Shown here in pieces: positions 1 to 8,036 of a DNA stretch of 51,126 nucleotides. A program made the translations under genes and the position numbers. Position 1 is the first letter of the stretch. Each line of letters starts with the position of its first letter. This DNA is from Polyangia bacterium. GTDB taxonomy: Bacteria; Myxococcota_A; Polyangia; Polyangiales; Polyangiaceae. The notes under the pieces were generated by a model. That model saw nothing but the letters and a program-made list of their open reading frames with translations, ran no database searches and was not told the DNA's origin. The stretch covers positions 1 to 51,126 of the forward strand of contig JAUHZF010000017.1 of the NCBI GenBank assembly GCA_030426145.1, written 5' to 3'.

Positions 1-1
1 T

Positions 2-136
2 GTCTTGCTCTACGGTCTCGCCCGCCCCTCCATGCAAGCCGAAGCGCCACGCCTCGAACGGCTACCCGAAGCGTGGCTCCAAGACTTCGCCGCTCAGATC
101 GAAGCCGTTGGCCTCACCGTCGACGTCTCTCCCTAG
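2..136 (+). CDS. Radical SAM family protein, C-terminal end (partial)
   Basis: Frame 2 is open from the window edge to a TAG at 134-136, giving the last 44 residues of a protein whose start lies outside the window. The tail begins VLLYGLARPSMQ and ends GLTVDVSP. From memory this resembles the extreme C-terminus of some bacterial radical SAM proteins, but the CxxxCxxC cluster that would prove it is not in the window. Its stop overlaps the stop of the convergent oxidase gene by two bases, so the two genes are tail to tail with no room for a terminator. The family call is tentative. Confidence 0.4.
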   Translation, partial: VLLYGLARPSMQAEAPRLERLPEAWLQDFAAQIEAVGLTVDVSP

Positions 137-693
137 CTTCCAAGCACCAACGCCGTCAGCAGGATGAGCCAGATCACGCCGAGGAAGTCCCAATACACCG
201 TGATGAGCCGAATCGGCTCGGCCCGGGAGCTCGAGTACTCCCCCTTGCCCGCCCGACGCGTGATCCACGCGAGCGGAATGATGCCTCCGAACACGTGCAA
301 CACGTGCAACCCCGTCAGCATGTAAAACGTGAACGCGTACATCGTGTCCCGAAGCTCCTCGAGCCGGTAGATGCTGCGCCAGTTCAGGACCTGGGTCGCA
401 CAGAAGGCCGCCCCGAACAGGAGCGCTGCCGTCAACGCACCATGACAGCGTCGCGGGGCATTCTTCAGCGCAGCGGCCTTGCCCACGTGCATCGCCGCCG
501 TCAGCAAGACGAGCAGTCCCGTGCTCACCCAGATGCCCACCGGGAGTCCGCGGGCGACGAACTGGGCCTGCTGTGCGTTTCGCGTGATCCCGTACGCCAC
601 CAATGCCGCCGTGAACATGGAGCTCACCGACACCAGAAAGAGAAACAGCCCCAGCCGGACTGGCGCTTCCCTCGGCGCGCTCGTACTCTCCAC
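133..693 (-). CDS. Cytochrome c oxidase subunit III-like membrane protein
   Basis: The product is 186 residues and almost entirely hydrophobic, with about five membrane segments. It begins with the RLGLFLFLVSVSSMFTAALV block, which corresponds to the first helix of short-form haem-copper oxidase subunit III proteins (CtaE/CyoC/CoxC type). A later segment, TGLHVLHVFGGII, carries the conserved histidine-rich helix of the family, and the C-terminus (TVYWDFLGVIWLIL) matches the usual ending. In the family this subunit supports the catalytic subunit I in the inner membrane and has no redox centre. The start is a GTG preceded by a purine-rich AAGGGA. No other oxidase subunit is adjacent, so the complex must be encoded elsewhere or this is an orphan copy. 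Known: the family role. Seen: helices and motif blocks. Confidence 0.8.
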   Translation of the reverse strand: MESTSAPREAPVRLGLFLFLVSVSSMFTAALVAYGITRNAQQAQFVARGLPVGIWVSTGLLVLLTAAMHVGKAAALKNAPRRCHGALTAALLFGAAFCATQVLNWRSIYRLEELRDTMYAFTFYMLTGLHVLHVFGGIIPLAWITRRAGKGEYSSSRAEPIRLITVYWDFLGVIWLILLTALVLGS

Positions 694-726
694 GACCGAT
701 CCCTTAGCGGATCCTTCGCCCTTCGC

Positions 727-908
727 CTAGAACGGCAAACGGTTTGAAGCCTGTGAAACCCTTCGCCTTCCACGCCCAACGGATGCGTGCTCCCTCCGGC
801 CTCCTCGACGTAGCTCACTACGCCTGCGTCGTCCTCCGGTCCGCGCCACATCCGCTGGACGCGGAAACCACAGGGATCACGACGACGTCAAACCGTTCGT
901 CGTTCTAG
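727..908. mobile_element. MITE-like inverted-repeat element (candidate)
   Basis: Bases 727-747 and 888-908 are inverted repeats of each other (21 bases, 2 mismatches), each tipped with CTAG, so a TA dinucleotide sits at both ends. The similarity continues inward in weaker form, with CCTGTG and CGGATG recurring in the same order from both tips. A central CGTAG-ctca-CTACG hairpin closes the structure, so the whole stretch can fold into one long imperfect hairpin. The 10-base string CTAGAACGGC also occurs directly repeated at 727-736 and 905-914. There is no open reading frame of interest inside. The right tip supplies the TAG stop of the adjacent tolC-like gene. Confidence 0.5.
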
Positions 909-2473
909 AACGGCCCCGACGGACGCTCCAGCCCCATCTGCAACCGCGCCTCGTCTCCTGGCCCCTTCAGCTCGTCGACCTCCACCAGGTCGGCGTAGCG
1001 CACGAGCAGCTCACCCGTGAGGTGGTCGAGCGCCACCCGGCTCTTGACCCAGTCGACCCGGGCGCGGAGGGCGCGCAACCGGGCCCGGCGCAAGGCGTCT
1101 TCGGCCCGCTGAACGTCGATCGCGAGGCCATCGCCAAGGTCGAAGCGGTCCTCGGCCGCTTGTAGCTGACGCTCAGCGGCCTTGGTCGTCCTGGCCGCGA
1201 GCTCGATGCGTCGGGCGGCAGACTCCACCTCGGCCCGGTTGGTGTCGATGTCCGTTTCGATCTGAAGCTCGACCTGTTCCTTGCGTGCCTCAGCTGCCGC
1301 GCTGGCCGCCCGTGCAGCCGCCCGCTGAGACTCGACCCGGCTGCCCGTGAGGGGAAGCTCGTAGACCAACCCGAGCTGCGCCGACACGGCACCGAAGCGA
1401 CCGAACTGGCGCACGCCCGCGCCCACGTCCTGGTTGCCGAGGCCCCGGGTCTCCACCCAGCCGTTCAGATCCAGCCGATGTCTGTCCGCGTCGCCGGCCA
1501 CCCGCTCACGGTCGCGAGCCGCGTTGACCTTCGCCTCGAGCTCGTCGAGCTCAGGTGAGCTGGCGAGCGCTCGCTTCACCAGCGTCTCACGATCCACCAA
1601 GGGGGTGGGCTCGGGCGGAGCGACACTGCTAGCCACCATCGAGCCTGCCTTTCTTCGCCCCATCTGCGTACCCAGCGCAAGGCTGCTCCGACGGCGTTCG
1701 AGTTGAGCTGTGGTCACCGCCTCGTCACGCTCCAGAACGGTGGTTTGGAAGGAATAGATGTCCACGCCAGCAGTCGCGCCAGCGTCGATCTTCTCTTGAA
1801 GCTGCTTGCGCTCAGTTTCCGCAAACGCGCGCGCTTCTCGTTCGATCTGCTCTGCGGCGCTCGCGTACCAGAGTTCCCAGTAGGCGGTCAGCACGTCGCG
1901 CATCGTCTCACTGGCAATGCGTGCGCGCGCGTGTTCCAGTTCATCGCGCCGGTAGCTCGCTGCTCGGAGCTCGGCTTCACCGACGTCGACACCAAAACCG
2001 CGGAGCAACGGTTGGGTGATCGTTAGGCGCGCGCTCAGTGAGTAGCCCGGCCCAAGGATGATGGTGTCGGGCTGGTTTGGAAGAATCGGACGCTCCGACC
2101 GGTTCCAGCCACCTTCGAGTCGGAAGCCGAGCTCGGTGCCCCAGGCGAAGGTCTTCTTGAGCTCACTGCCCACGGCAACGCTGTCATTGGTGCCGGTGAC
2201 GACCCCGTTGACGTTTAGACTCGGGTTCTCGCTATGGGTGCCCACGGCCTCGAGCAGCAGCGCCAGCGGGTACCGATCCTCCTCCGCCTCCACCGTGGCT
2301 TCTGCCTCCTGGATGTCGAGCAGCGCTGCTCGCAGGCCAGGGTTCTGCTTCGCGGCCTCGCGCACGGCCTTGGTCTCGTCGACGGGTTCGAGCTGCTCCT
2401 GCGCCAGGGCCGACGAGGGCCAGAGCGCCGTCAGGCAGGCACCGAGAAGGAGGAGGATTCGTTTACTCATCAT
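905..2473 (-). CDS. TolC-family outer membrane efflux protein
   Basis: This 522-residue protein has a cleavable signal peptide (MMSKRILLLLGACLTALWPS, cleavage near SALAQ) followed by the two long alpha-helical repeats typical of outer membrane efflux proteins. The helices are rich in Ala, Glu and Arg with heptad spacing (for example residues about 350-470, with AARAASAAAEARKEQVELQI). Length fits TolC/OprM proteins. The family forms a trimeric barrel plus periplasmic tunnel that carries substrates out for RND, MFS or ABC pumps. No intact pump gene is adjacent; directly upstream lies a short ABC-permease-like relic ending 4 bases before this start, so the partner pump seems to have been lost here. 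Two ATGs in tandem (2473, 2470) could both start it. The last codon and stop lie in the tip of the MITE-like element. Confidence 0.85.
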   Translation of the reverse strand: MMSKRILLLLGACLTALWPSSALAQEQLEPVDETKAVREAAKQNPGLRAALLDIQEAEATVEAEEDRYPLALLLEAVGTHSENPSLNVNGVVTGTNDSVAVGSELKKTFAWGTELGFRLEGGWNRSERPILPNQPDTIILGPGYSLSARLTITQPLLRGFGVDVGEAELRAASYRRDELEHARARIASETMRDVLTAYWELWYASAAEQIEREARAFAETERKQLQEKIDAGATAGVDIYSFQTTVLERDEAVTTAQLERRRSSLALGTQMGRRKAGSMVASSVAPPEPTPLVDRETLVKRALASSPELDELEAKVNAARDRERVAGDADRHRLDLNGWVETRGLGNQDVGAGVRQFGRFGAVSAQLGLVYELPLTGSRVESQRAAARAASAAAEARKEQVELQIETDIDTNRAEVESAARRIELAARTTKAAERQLQAAEDRFDLGDGLAIDVQRAEDALRRARLRALRARVDWVKSRVALDHLTGELLVRYADLVEVDELKGPGDEARLQMGLERPSGPF

Positions 2474-2476
2474 GGG

Positions 2477-2638
2477 TCACTCGTGAAGGAGGGCATCGAT
2501 GGGGGCGAGGCGGGACGCCTTACGGGCGGGCACGGCGACCGTTTCTTCCGATCGAGGCCGAGCCGGTTGCAGACCTCGGGGGTCGCCGGGTGGTGAGCCG
2601 TCGCCCTCGGATGGGTCCGGCTGTGCGCGGTCGATCAT
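2477..2638 (-). pseudogene. Remnant of an ABC transporter permease C-terminus (MacB/FtsX type)
   Basis: A 53-codon frame runs from an ATG at 2638 to a TGA at 2477-2479. Its last 20 residues read VAVPARKASRLAPIDALLHE, which matches the conserved cytoplasmic end of MacB/FtsX-type ABC permeases (consensus close to PARRAARLDPIEALRYE). The preceding 33 residues are Pro/Gly/Arg rich and do not look like a membrane helix, so the transmembrane body is absent. The stop lies 3 bases from the tolC-like start, the spacing expected if permease and tolC were once one operon. I read this as the surviving tail of a deleted permease; a genuine small protein is possible but less likely. Confidence 0.55.
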
Positions 2639-2641
2639 GGC

Positions 2642-3817
2642 TTATCGATAGGGGCCGTGGCGCGCGCCCGAGGCCATGCTCGTGGCGAGACCGATGGCAT
2701 CGTGTAGGGGCTTCTTCTTGGTGACGACCCCGTAGAGCATGATCGTGACCTTCGACTCGTCCACCCTCACTTTGGCCACGCCGTTCGACACCATGGCCTG
2801 GATGTCCTCATCGGTGACGAAGCTCGCGAGTCGATGGGCATTGAGGCTGTAGAGGGTGTAGCCCCCGGCATCGAAGGGAGGAGGTTCGACGCGTGGCATG
2901 GTGCTGCCGAAGAGGTGCCCCTCGCGCGAGAGGGCGAAGGGCTCGACCTTGCTCGCAGCCCCCGTGACCCGCGCCTCGATGACGGTGAAGTGGTAGTCAC
3001 GCACGTCCTTCACCTCGATGGCGAAAGGCACGCCTTGGTGCTCGCCCTCCACGTGCACCCAACCCTCCGGCAAGCTCGTGGCTTTGCCATCGAAGTGTCG
3101 GGCCAGCTTGCCCCATGCGTTGAGGAGTCGCCTCTTGCCGTTGGCGAAAGCCGCTGCCGCGTGGCACGCGGTGATGATGCTGGCCACCTCGTCTTCGATG
3201 CCGGCCCGCTCCGCGGTGACCTTCCCCCGCTCCAGCTTGTAGCGATAGCCGTCATGGGCCGTCACGATGGCCTCTCGAACCTGCTTGTTGATCCACATGG
3301 GGGCCAGCTCGGGGTCGCTGGCTTTGATGATGTAGTCCTCGTCGAACCGAGGGTCGCCGACGGGCACATCCTGGAAGCCGATGGCGCGCGCGAGCCCCGA
3401 GAACCCATCGACCTTGGACACCCGAAGCTTCAGGTCACGGGGAGGATCGCACTGCGCCTGGAGACGCGTGTAGTAGGTGGTCGTGTCGCCGGTCGAGACG
3501 GCGTAGTGGTCGACGGTGACGTGACGGCCATCGACGTCCGCGTCGATGCGTCGGGGCTTGCTCGAAAAGAACCCGGTCTCTCGTGGCGTCAACGTGCCGT
3601 CGAGTCGGTCTGCAGCCTCCAGCCAGATGCGGTCGATTCGTTCAGCGGCCCGGTTGGCGTGGTTGATCAGCCACCAGATGAGTCCGATGAACGCTCCGAC
3701 GGCGATGATGATGAGGAGGAGGGCGGGCACGGCGCGGAACATACCGCCGAACGGGCCCGATAACGAGTCGCTGGCCGATGGCGAGGACGATGACGCTCGC
3801 CCGACCCTCGTCTTCAC
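2642..3817 (-). CDS. Membrane-anchored protein of unknown function
   Basis: I do not recognise the family. The 391-residue product has one strong N-terminal transmembrane segment (MFRAVPALLLIIIAVGAFIG, residues about 26-50) followed by a soluble region of about 340 residues with mixed alpha/beta composition. The soluble part includes a segment that could be two related halves with beta-rich spacing, but no known motif. The GTG start at 3817 overlaps the stop of the VanZ-like gene (GTGA), which implies translational coupling. An ATG at 3742, just before the membrane segment, is the alternative start and would remove a Ser-rich leader. It is the last gene of the senA-senB-vanZ-like run. Confidence 0.7.
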   Translation of the reverse strand: MKTRVGRASSSSPSASDSLSGPFGGMFRAVPALLLIIIAVGAFIGLIWWLINHANRAAERIDRIWLEAADRLDGTLTPRETGFFSSKPRRIDADVDGRHVTVDHYAVSTGDTTTYYTRLQAQCDPPRDLKLRVSKVDGFSGLARAIGFQDVPVGDPRFDEDYIIKASDPELAPMWINKQVREAIVTAHDGYRYKLERGKVTAERAGIEDEVASIITACHAAAAFANGKRRLLNAWGKLARHFDGKATSLPEGWVHVEGEHQGVPFAIEVKDVRDYHFTVIEARVTGAASKVEPFALSREGHLFGSTMPRVEPPPFDAGGYTLYSLNAHRLASFVTDEDIQAMVSNGVAKVRVDESKVTIMLYGVVTKKKPLHDAIGLATSMASGARHGPYR

Positions 3818-4182
3818 CCATTCGCGGGGGCGAGCGAGGCCCGCTTCACCGCGAGCCAGTAGAAGAGCGTGATCCCCAGAACATCCGCGAGCAGATCCAG
3901 CACGTCGGCCGAACGATGGGGCAGCCGGGTCTGTACCAGCTCGTCCAATCCACACAGCAGGAGCAAGCCGACCCACACCAGCCTTCGGTGCCGCGGCCGA
4001 TGGGGCGCCATCATGTGTCCCACGACGAAGCCGATGCCGCCGAACAGCAAGAAATGCAGCACCTTGTCGATTCCGTTGTGCGCGAGGGGAGCGATCCACC
4101 GGGGGAGCAAGCCGAGCTGGGCGGCCAACACCAGGAGACCGAAGCAGACGAGGTAGAGGCCACCCCACGAGCGCATCTTCAT
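3814..4182 (-). CDS. VanZ-like membrane protein
   Basis: The 122-residue product has four hydrophobic segments: an N-terminal helix (LYLVCFGLLVLAAQLGLLP), two central helices around KVLHFLLFGGIGFVVGHM and LVWVGLLLLCGLDELVQTRLP, and a last helix near LGITLFYWL. The DK..HF..FG pattern followed by a helix with DE.xQ and then a conserved R..D..D block is the usual signature of the VanZ-like family (for example teicoplanin-resistance VanZ and related phosphotransbutyrylase-neighbour proteins). The biochemical role of most members is unknown. It lies 52 bases downstream of senB and overlaps the next gene by 4 bases, so it belongs to the same transcription unit, but nothing links VanZ proteins to selenium metabolism. 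Confidence 0.75.
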   Translation of the reverse strand: MKMRSWGGLYLVCFGLLVLAAQLGLLPRWIAPLAHNGIDKVLHFLLFGGIGFVVGHMMAPHRPRHRRLVWVGLLLLCGLDELVQTRLPHRSADVLDLLADVLGITLFYWLAVKRASLAPANG

Positions 4183-4234
4183 GGAGCTGAACCTAGCGGG
4201 CTCTCGTGCAGATGCTGTGGTGGTTTGATGGAGG

Positions 4235-5191
4235 TCAGCCTCGGAGCAAAGGACTGTCGAGCAACGCGCTCAACCCCTCGCGTTCCCTCGCTGGTGTGAG
4301 CTCGGGCGCTCTCGCCGCTCCGGCTTCGGCGAGACGGGCGCGAAAGTTGGCATCTCGCTCGAAGCGATCCATCAAGTCCCTGAGCGCCAGGGTATCTCCT
4401 GGTGGGTAGTACCCCGGATAGTCCGCGCCCAACTGGCCGACCGTGCCGTCGATGTGCGAGGCGAGGACCGGCGTGTCGTCGACGATGGCTTCGGCCACGA
4501 CGTGGGCTCCGCCTTCGGCGAAGGAGGGAAGCACGAGGCCGCGGGAGCGTGCGATGAGGTGGCGTGCTCGGTGCCTCGGGACTTCACCCAGCCATTGGTA
4601 GCGAGGGTTGCAGCGCACTTCTCGGCGAACCGCGGCACGGTAGGGAGCCTCGAGGATTCGGCCTGCTTGCACGATGGCAATGCGTGAAGTAGTGGGCAGG
4701 TCACGGGCTGCCATGGCAGGTCGAAGCGGGTCTTTGACGTCGCGCAGGTGGCCGACGACGCAGAGGTCGAAGGTACGCTTGCGCGGCGTCGCGCGGCCCC
4801 GGTATGGCGCCACCGACTGGCGAATGGCGACAGCTTTCCTTCGCCAACCTGCGTTCAGACGCTTCAGTCCTTCCGGTTGTAGGACCACGATGGCCGTGGC
4901 CAGCTCCAGGCTGCGGTGGGCGTCTTCGTCGTCGGGCAGATCGCAGTACAGATCGGTGCCCGTCATCACCACCACCACCGGACGCTCCGGGGCCGCGTCG
5001 TGGAATGCGGACACGATGCCTGCCGACCGTCGTGCGTGCAGGGCGAAGAGCAGTGCGTGCTCGTGTGCAGCTCGCGGGTTGATCGCAACCTGGTGCCCGA
5101 GCTCCCGAAGGAGTCGCGCATAGCGCACGGCGGTGACGCGATTGCCTAGCCGAGACCCACGTGGGGCAGGAGTGACGAGCGCGATCTTCAC
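4235..5191 (-). CDS. senB: SenB-type selenosugar synthase (TIGR04348-like glycosyltransferase)
   Basis: The 318-residue GT-B-like protein starts with KIALVTPAPRGSRLGNRVTA, the hallmark N-terminus of the TIGR04348 family, and continues with ALHARRSAG, VVVMTGTDLYCDLP and IVVLQPEGL blocks. The second half has VVGHLRDVKDPLR and the nucleotide-sugar region PSFAEGGAHVVAEAI. This family was identified as SenB, which couples UDP-GlcNAc with selenophosphate to form a selenosugar for selenoneine synthesis. The GTG start at 5191 overlaps the senA stop by 4 bases (GTGA), and this tight pairing is itself the best evidence for the sen assignment. The third pathway gene, senC (a SelD-like selenophosphate synthetase), is not in the window. 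Substrate use here is inferred from the family. Confidence 0.82.
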   Translation of the reverse strand: MKIALVTPAPRGSRLGNRVTAVRYARLLRELGHQVAINPRAAHEHALLFALHARRSAGIVSAFHDAAPERPVVVVMTGTDLYCDLPDDEDAHRSLELATAIVVLQPEGLKRLNAGWRRKAVAIRQSVAPYRGRATPRKRTFDLCVVGHLRDVKDPLRPAMAARDLPTTSRIAIVQAGRILEAPYRAAVRREVRCNPRYQWLGEVPRHRARHLIARSRGLVLPSFAEGGAHVVAEAIVDDTPVLASHIDGTVGQLGADYPGYYPPGDTLALRDLMDRFERDANFRARLAEAGAARAPELTPAREREGLSALLDSPLLRG

Positions 5192-6474
5192 GTTTTCGCG
5201 CAGGTGCGAAAGCCAGCCCAGACGTCGCGTCGGTGCGGCTCGTAGTAGTTGCGCCACATGTTGTGCACGAGCCGCGCGCGGGTGGGCCAAGCTCCGCCCC
5301 GAAGGACCTTGGTCGAGCCGAACAGAGGCTCGGAATACTCGGCGTAGGGTCCGGGCGCGAAGCCAGGGTGAGGACCGAAGGTGTCCGCGCACCACTCCCA
5401 GGTGTTGCCCAGCATTTGCCGACATCCGAACGCGCTGTCGCCGGCCGGCAGTGCGCCGACGTCGACACAACCCATGGCGCGAGCATCGAGGTTGGCGCGG
5501 TCTGGCGTCGGGGCCGCGTCGCCCCAAGGGTAGCGTCGCTTGTGCGACGTGACGATGCGCCCTGCCCCGTCGGGTGTCGCGGATGCCGCGACCTCCCATT
5601 CGAGCTCGGTGGGGAGCCGGCGGTCGGCCCATTCACAATAGGCTTCGGCTTCGAACCAATTCACGTGGACCATGGCGCGGTGCGGTTCGAGCGGAACCCA
5701 TCGGTCGAAATCACGACGTTCCCAACCATCGCGCCGCCGCCAATAGAGGGGCGCCGACGCTCGCTCCTGTCGTCGCCATCGCCAACCGCCTTCGCTCCAC
5801 AGCTCTTGGCGCACGTAGCCGTCGTCGTCGACGAAGGCGGCGAAGTCACCTTGACTCACCGCGGCCCGAGCGATGCGATAGGGCGCCACCTCACGCGGGT
5901 GCGCCCACTGCTCGTTGTCGAGCACAAATGGAGCTCCCGGTGCGCTCCCGAACATGAAGGTTCCACCTCCAATGGCAGCGTCGCCCTCGAGAGGCCCCTC
6001 GTCCGTGGGTTGAACGCGCTCCAGCGACAGTCGTGGCGCGGGGTAGCCCATGGTCTGCCTGGTGTAAGTGAAGGCCTCGCCGTGCATGTCCTCGTGGGCC
6101 ACGGAGAGGATGTGTCGGTAACGGGCGTCGGTGGACAGGTCTCCTCGTTCGACGGCGGCGACCGCCTCGTCGCGGACGCGGTGGAGGTAAGCCCACAGGT
6201 CTTCCCGCGATGGCAACGGCAAGTCCCATCGCACGTCGTGCGCGATGGCGGCCGAGTCGAAGAGTGCGTCGGCGTCGTCGCGAACGGAGGTTCGCCCGTC
6301 GACCTGCCGTAGGGCAAAGAGCTCCTGGAAGTAGGCGACGTGACCGAGCTCCCAGTCGAGGGGATTGACGATGGCGATGGGCTTCACGCGAAGCTGCTCG
6401 TCGGTGAGGTCGGCCACCAGGTCCATGCTTCGGCGCCGCGCTTCGATGATGTCGCTCACCAGCCGCTCCAGCAT
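5188..6474 (-). CDS. senA: SenA-type selenoneine synthase (EgtB-like non-haem iron enzyme)
   Basis: The 428-residue protein has the EgtB layout: an N-terminal DinB-like helical domain (about residues 1-150) and a C-terminal FGE-sulfatase domain (about 165-428, ending RGGAWPTRARLVHNMWRNYY and GFRTCA). The three iron-binding histidines of EgtB are present: H45 in ELGHVAYFQ, and H127 and H131 in the HxxxHxE motif HEDMHGE. EgtB forms the C-S bond of ergothioneine on hercynine; SenA forms the C-Se bond using the selenosugar made by SenB. SenA rather than EgtB is chosen because senB follows with a 4-base overlap and no egtA, egtC or egtD is nearby. Hercynine supply (egtD) must come from elsewhere. 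It is divergent from the kinase gene across an 82-base gap. Confidence 0.8.
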   Translation of the reverse strand: MLERLVSDIIEARRRSMDLVADLTDEQLRVKPIAIVNPLDWELGHVAYFQELFALRQVDGRTSVRDDADALFDSAAIAHDVRWDLPLPSREDLWAYLHRVRDEAVAAVERGDLSTDARYRHILSVAHEDMHGEAFTYTRQTMGYPAPRLSLERVQPTDEGPLEGDAAIGGGTFMFGSAPGAPFVLDNEQWAHPREVAPYRIARAAVSQGDFAAFVDDDGYVRQELWSEGGWRWRRQERASAPLYWRRRDGWERRDFDRWVPLEPHRAMVHVNWFEAEAYCEWADRRLPTELEWEVAASATPDGAGRIVTSHKRRYPWGDAAPTPDRANLDARAMGCVDVGALPAGDSAFGCRQMLGNTWEWCADTFGPHPGFAPGPYAEYSEPLFGSTKVLRGGAWPTRARLVHNMWRNYYEPHRRDVWAGFRTCAKT

Positions 6475-6556
6475 GGCGCGAAAGCTAGCACGGGGTCTCC
6501 CATTCGCGGAGGGGAGGAAAGCTGCCAGAACCGCCCCCGTCGGCTACCGTAGGGAC

Positions 6557-7993
6557 ATGCGCGCGCGCATCGCACCGGATGAGCTGGTCGGCGACTACGT
6601 CGTCGAGGCGATCATCGGTGAGGGTGGCATGGCGGTGGTCGCCCGAGCGGCGCACAGGGTTTACCACCACCGCGTCGCCATCAAGATGCTCACGGCCGGG
6701 GTGGCTCGTTCGCCCGAGGTGGTGAAGCGCTTCGAGCGAGAGCAGCGGACCCTGCTTCGTCTCGAGAGCGAACATTCGGTTCGCTGCTACGGAGGTGGCG
6801 TTCACGAGGGGTTGCCCTACATGGTGCTCGAGCTCCTCGAGGGGCGGGACCTCGATCAGCGGCTCAAGCAGGAGGGCCCTCTCGAGCCCCACGAAGCCGT
6901 GCCCTTCATCCTCCAAGCCTGTCATGCCATCGCCGAGGCCCATGCGCGTGGAATCGTGCATCGCGACCTCAAGCCTTCGAACCTGTTCCTCACCCGACGA
7001 CACGACGGGTCCGCTTGTGTGAAGGTCCTCGACTTCGGCATCTCGAAGGTCACGAACAGCCCTACGGACGAGCCGACCCTCACCAAGACGAAGATGGTGG
7101 TCGGCTCGCCCTACTACATGTCGCCGGAGCAGCTCATCTCGTCCAAGGACACCGACGCGCGCACCGATATCTGGTCCCTGGGGGTCACCCTCTACGAGCT
7201 GCTCACCAAGTCGCTGCCCTTCGCGGGCGCCACCACGGACGATGTGGTGCGCCGGGTGCTGCACGGCGAGCCGACACCGCTGCGCAAGCTGCGGCCGCTC
7301 ATCCCCGGCGGCCTCGAGGCCATCATCATGCGCTGTCTCCGGCGCCGGCCCGAAGAGCGTTGGCCCAACGTGGCGGATTTTGCGCAGCGGCTCAGCGACT
7401 TCGGACCAGAGCATGGCCGCTTCGCGCTCGCCCAGATCTACGCCCTCGTGCCGCCGTCGGAGCGCGACGCGATGCGTGCCTCCATCGCCGACCTCGGGCC
7501 GGCCATGGGGCCCCGCGTGCACGACCAGACCACCGTCTACCTCCGTCAGGACGAACCGAGCTCGGGCGGCACCCCGGCTTGGATGACGGCCGCCTTCGCC
7601 GCCACCACCTTTGCCCTCGGGGCAGGGCTGGGCTGGGCGATGACGCTCGACACCGATCCCACGGCGGGGCCCCGGGCCAGGCCGGCCGCCATGTCCCCAA
7701 ACCCAACGCCCGCGCCTCCGCCGACACCCGCGCCCGAAGAACCCGACGAGGACGCGGACGAGGACGAGGAGCCGCCTCGTAACCCGCTCGACCTCGACGA
7801 GCTCCCCGTAGCCGAGCAGCCTCCAGCGCCGTCTCCGAGGCCACGCCCCAAGCCCGGGCCGTCGCTGCCCCCTGCCGTGGCGGCGCCCCGGCCATCCCCT
7901 GCTCCACCGACGCCTTCACCGGCCGCTCCGCCGGCCGCTCCGCCATCCCCCGCGCCCGAGGCGCCCACCCCCCCCGGCGACATCGAGTTCTGA
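6557..7993 (+). CDS. Hanks-type Ser/Thr protein kinase with one membrane span
   Basis: The 478-residue protein carries a full kinase domain in residues about 13-280: glycine loop GEGGMAVV (21-28), lysine in VAIKML (K43), catalytic loop HRDLKPSN (D137), DFG (D159) and SPEQ of the activation segment. A single membrane span follows at about 342-362 (AAFAATTFALGAGLGWAM), then a Pro/Glu-rich low-complexity tail. The tail is expected to be outside the membrane. Such kinases phosphorylate regulatory proteins in response to envelope or developmental signals, and are abundant in Myxococcota. The ATG at 6557 is chosen because it sits 5 bases after TAGGG and directly precedes the domain. The next gene starts 43 bases downstream on the same strand and is probably co-transcribed. 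Confidence 0.9.
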   Translation: MRARIAPDELVGDYVVEAIIGEGGMAVVARAAHRVYHHRVAIKMLTAGVARSPEVVKRFEREQRTLLRLESEHSVRCYGGGVHEGLPYMVLELLEGRDLDQRLKQEGPLEPHEAVPFILQACHAIAEAHARGIVHRDLKPSNLFLTRRHDGSACVKVLDFGISKVTNSPTDEPTLTKTKMVVGSPYYMSPEQLISSKDTDARTDIWSLGVTLYELLTKSLPFAGATTDDVVRRVLHGEPTPLRKLRPLIPGGLEAIIMRCLRRRPEERWPNVADFAQRLSDFGPEHGRFALAQIYALVPPSERDAMRASIADLGPAMGPRVHDQTTVYLRQDEPSSGGTPAWMTAAFAATTFALGAGLGWAMTLDTDPTAGPRARPAAMSPNPTPAPPPTPAPEEPDEDADEDEEPPRNPLDLDELPVAEQPPAPSPRPRPKPGPSLPPAVAAPRPSPAPPTPSPAAPPAAPPSPAPEAPTPPGDIEF

Positions 7994-8036
7994 CGCCATA
8001 GGCAGCGCTGAGGCGCCGGGGTAGGGTTGTCGCTCC

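Noticed and set aside
5188..6474. Ergothioneine EgtB or plain FGE as the identity of this gene
   Set aside because: The iron motif alone cannot separate EgtB from SenA, but the overlapping SenB-type gene and lack of egt neighbours favour SenA. A plain FGE would lack the DinB-like domain.
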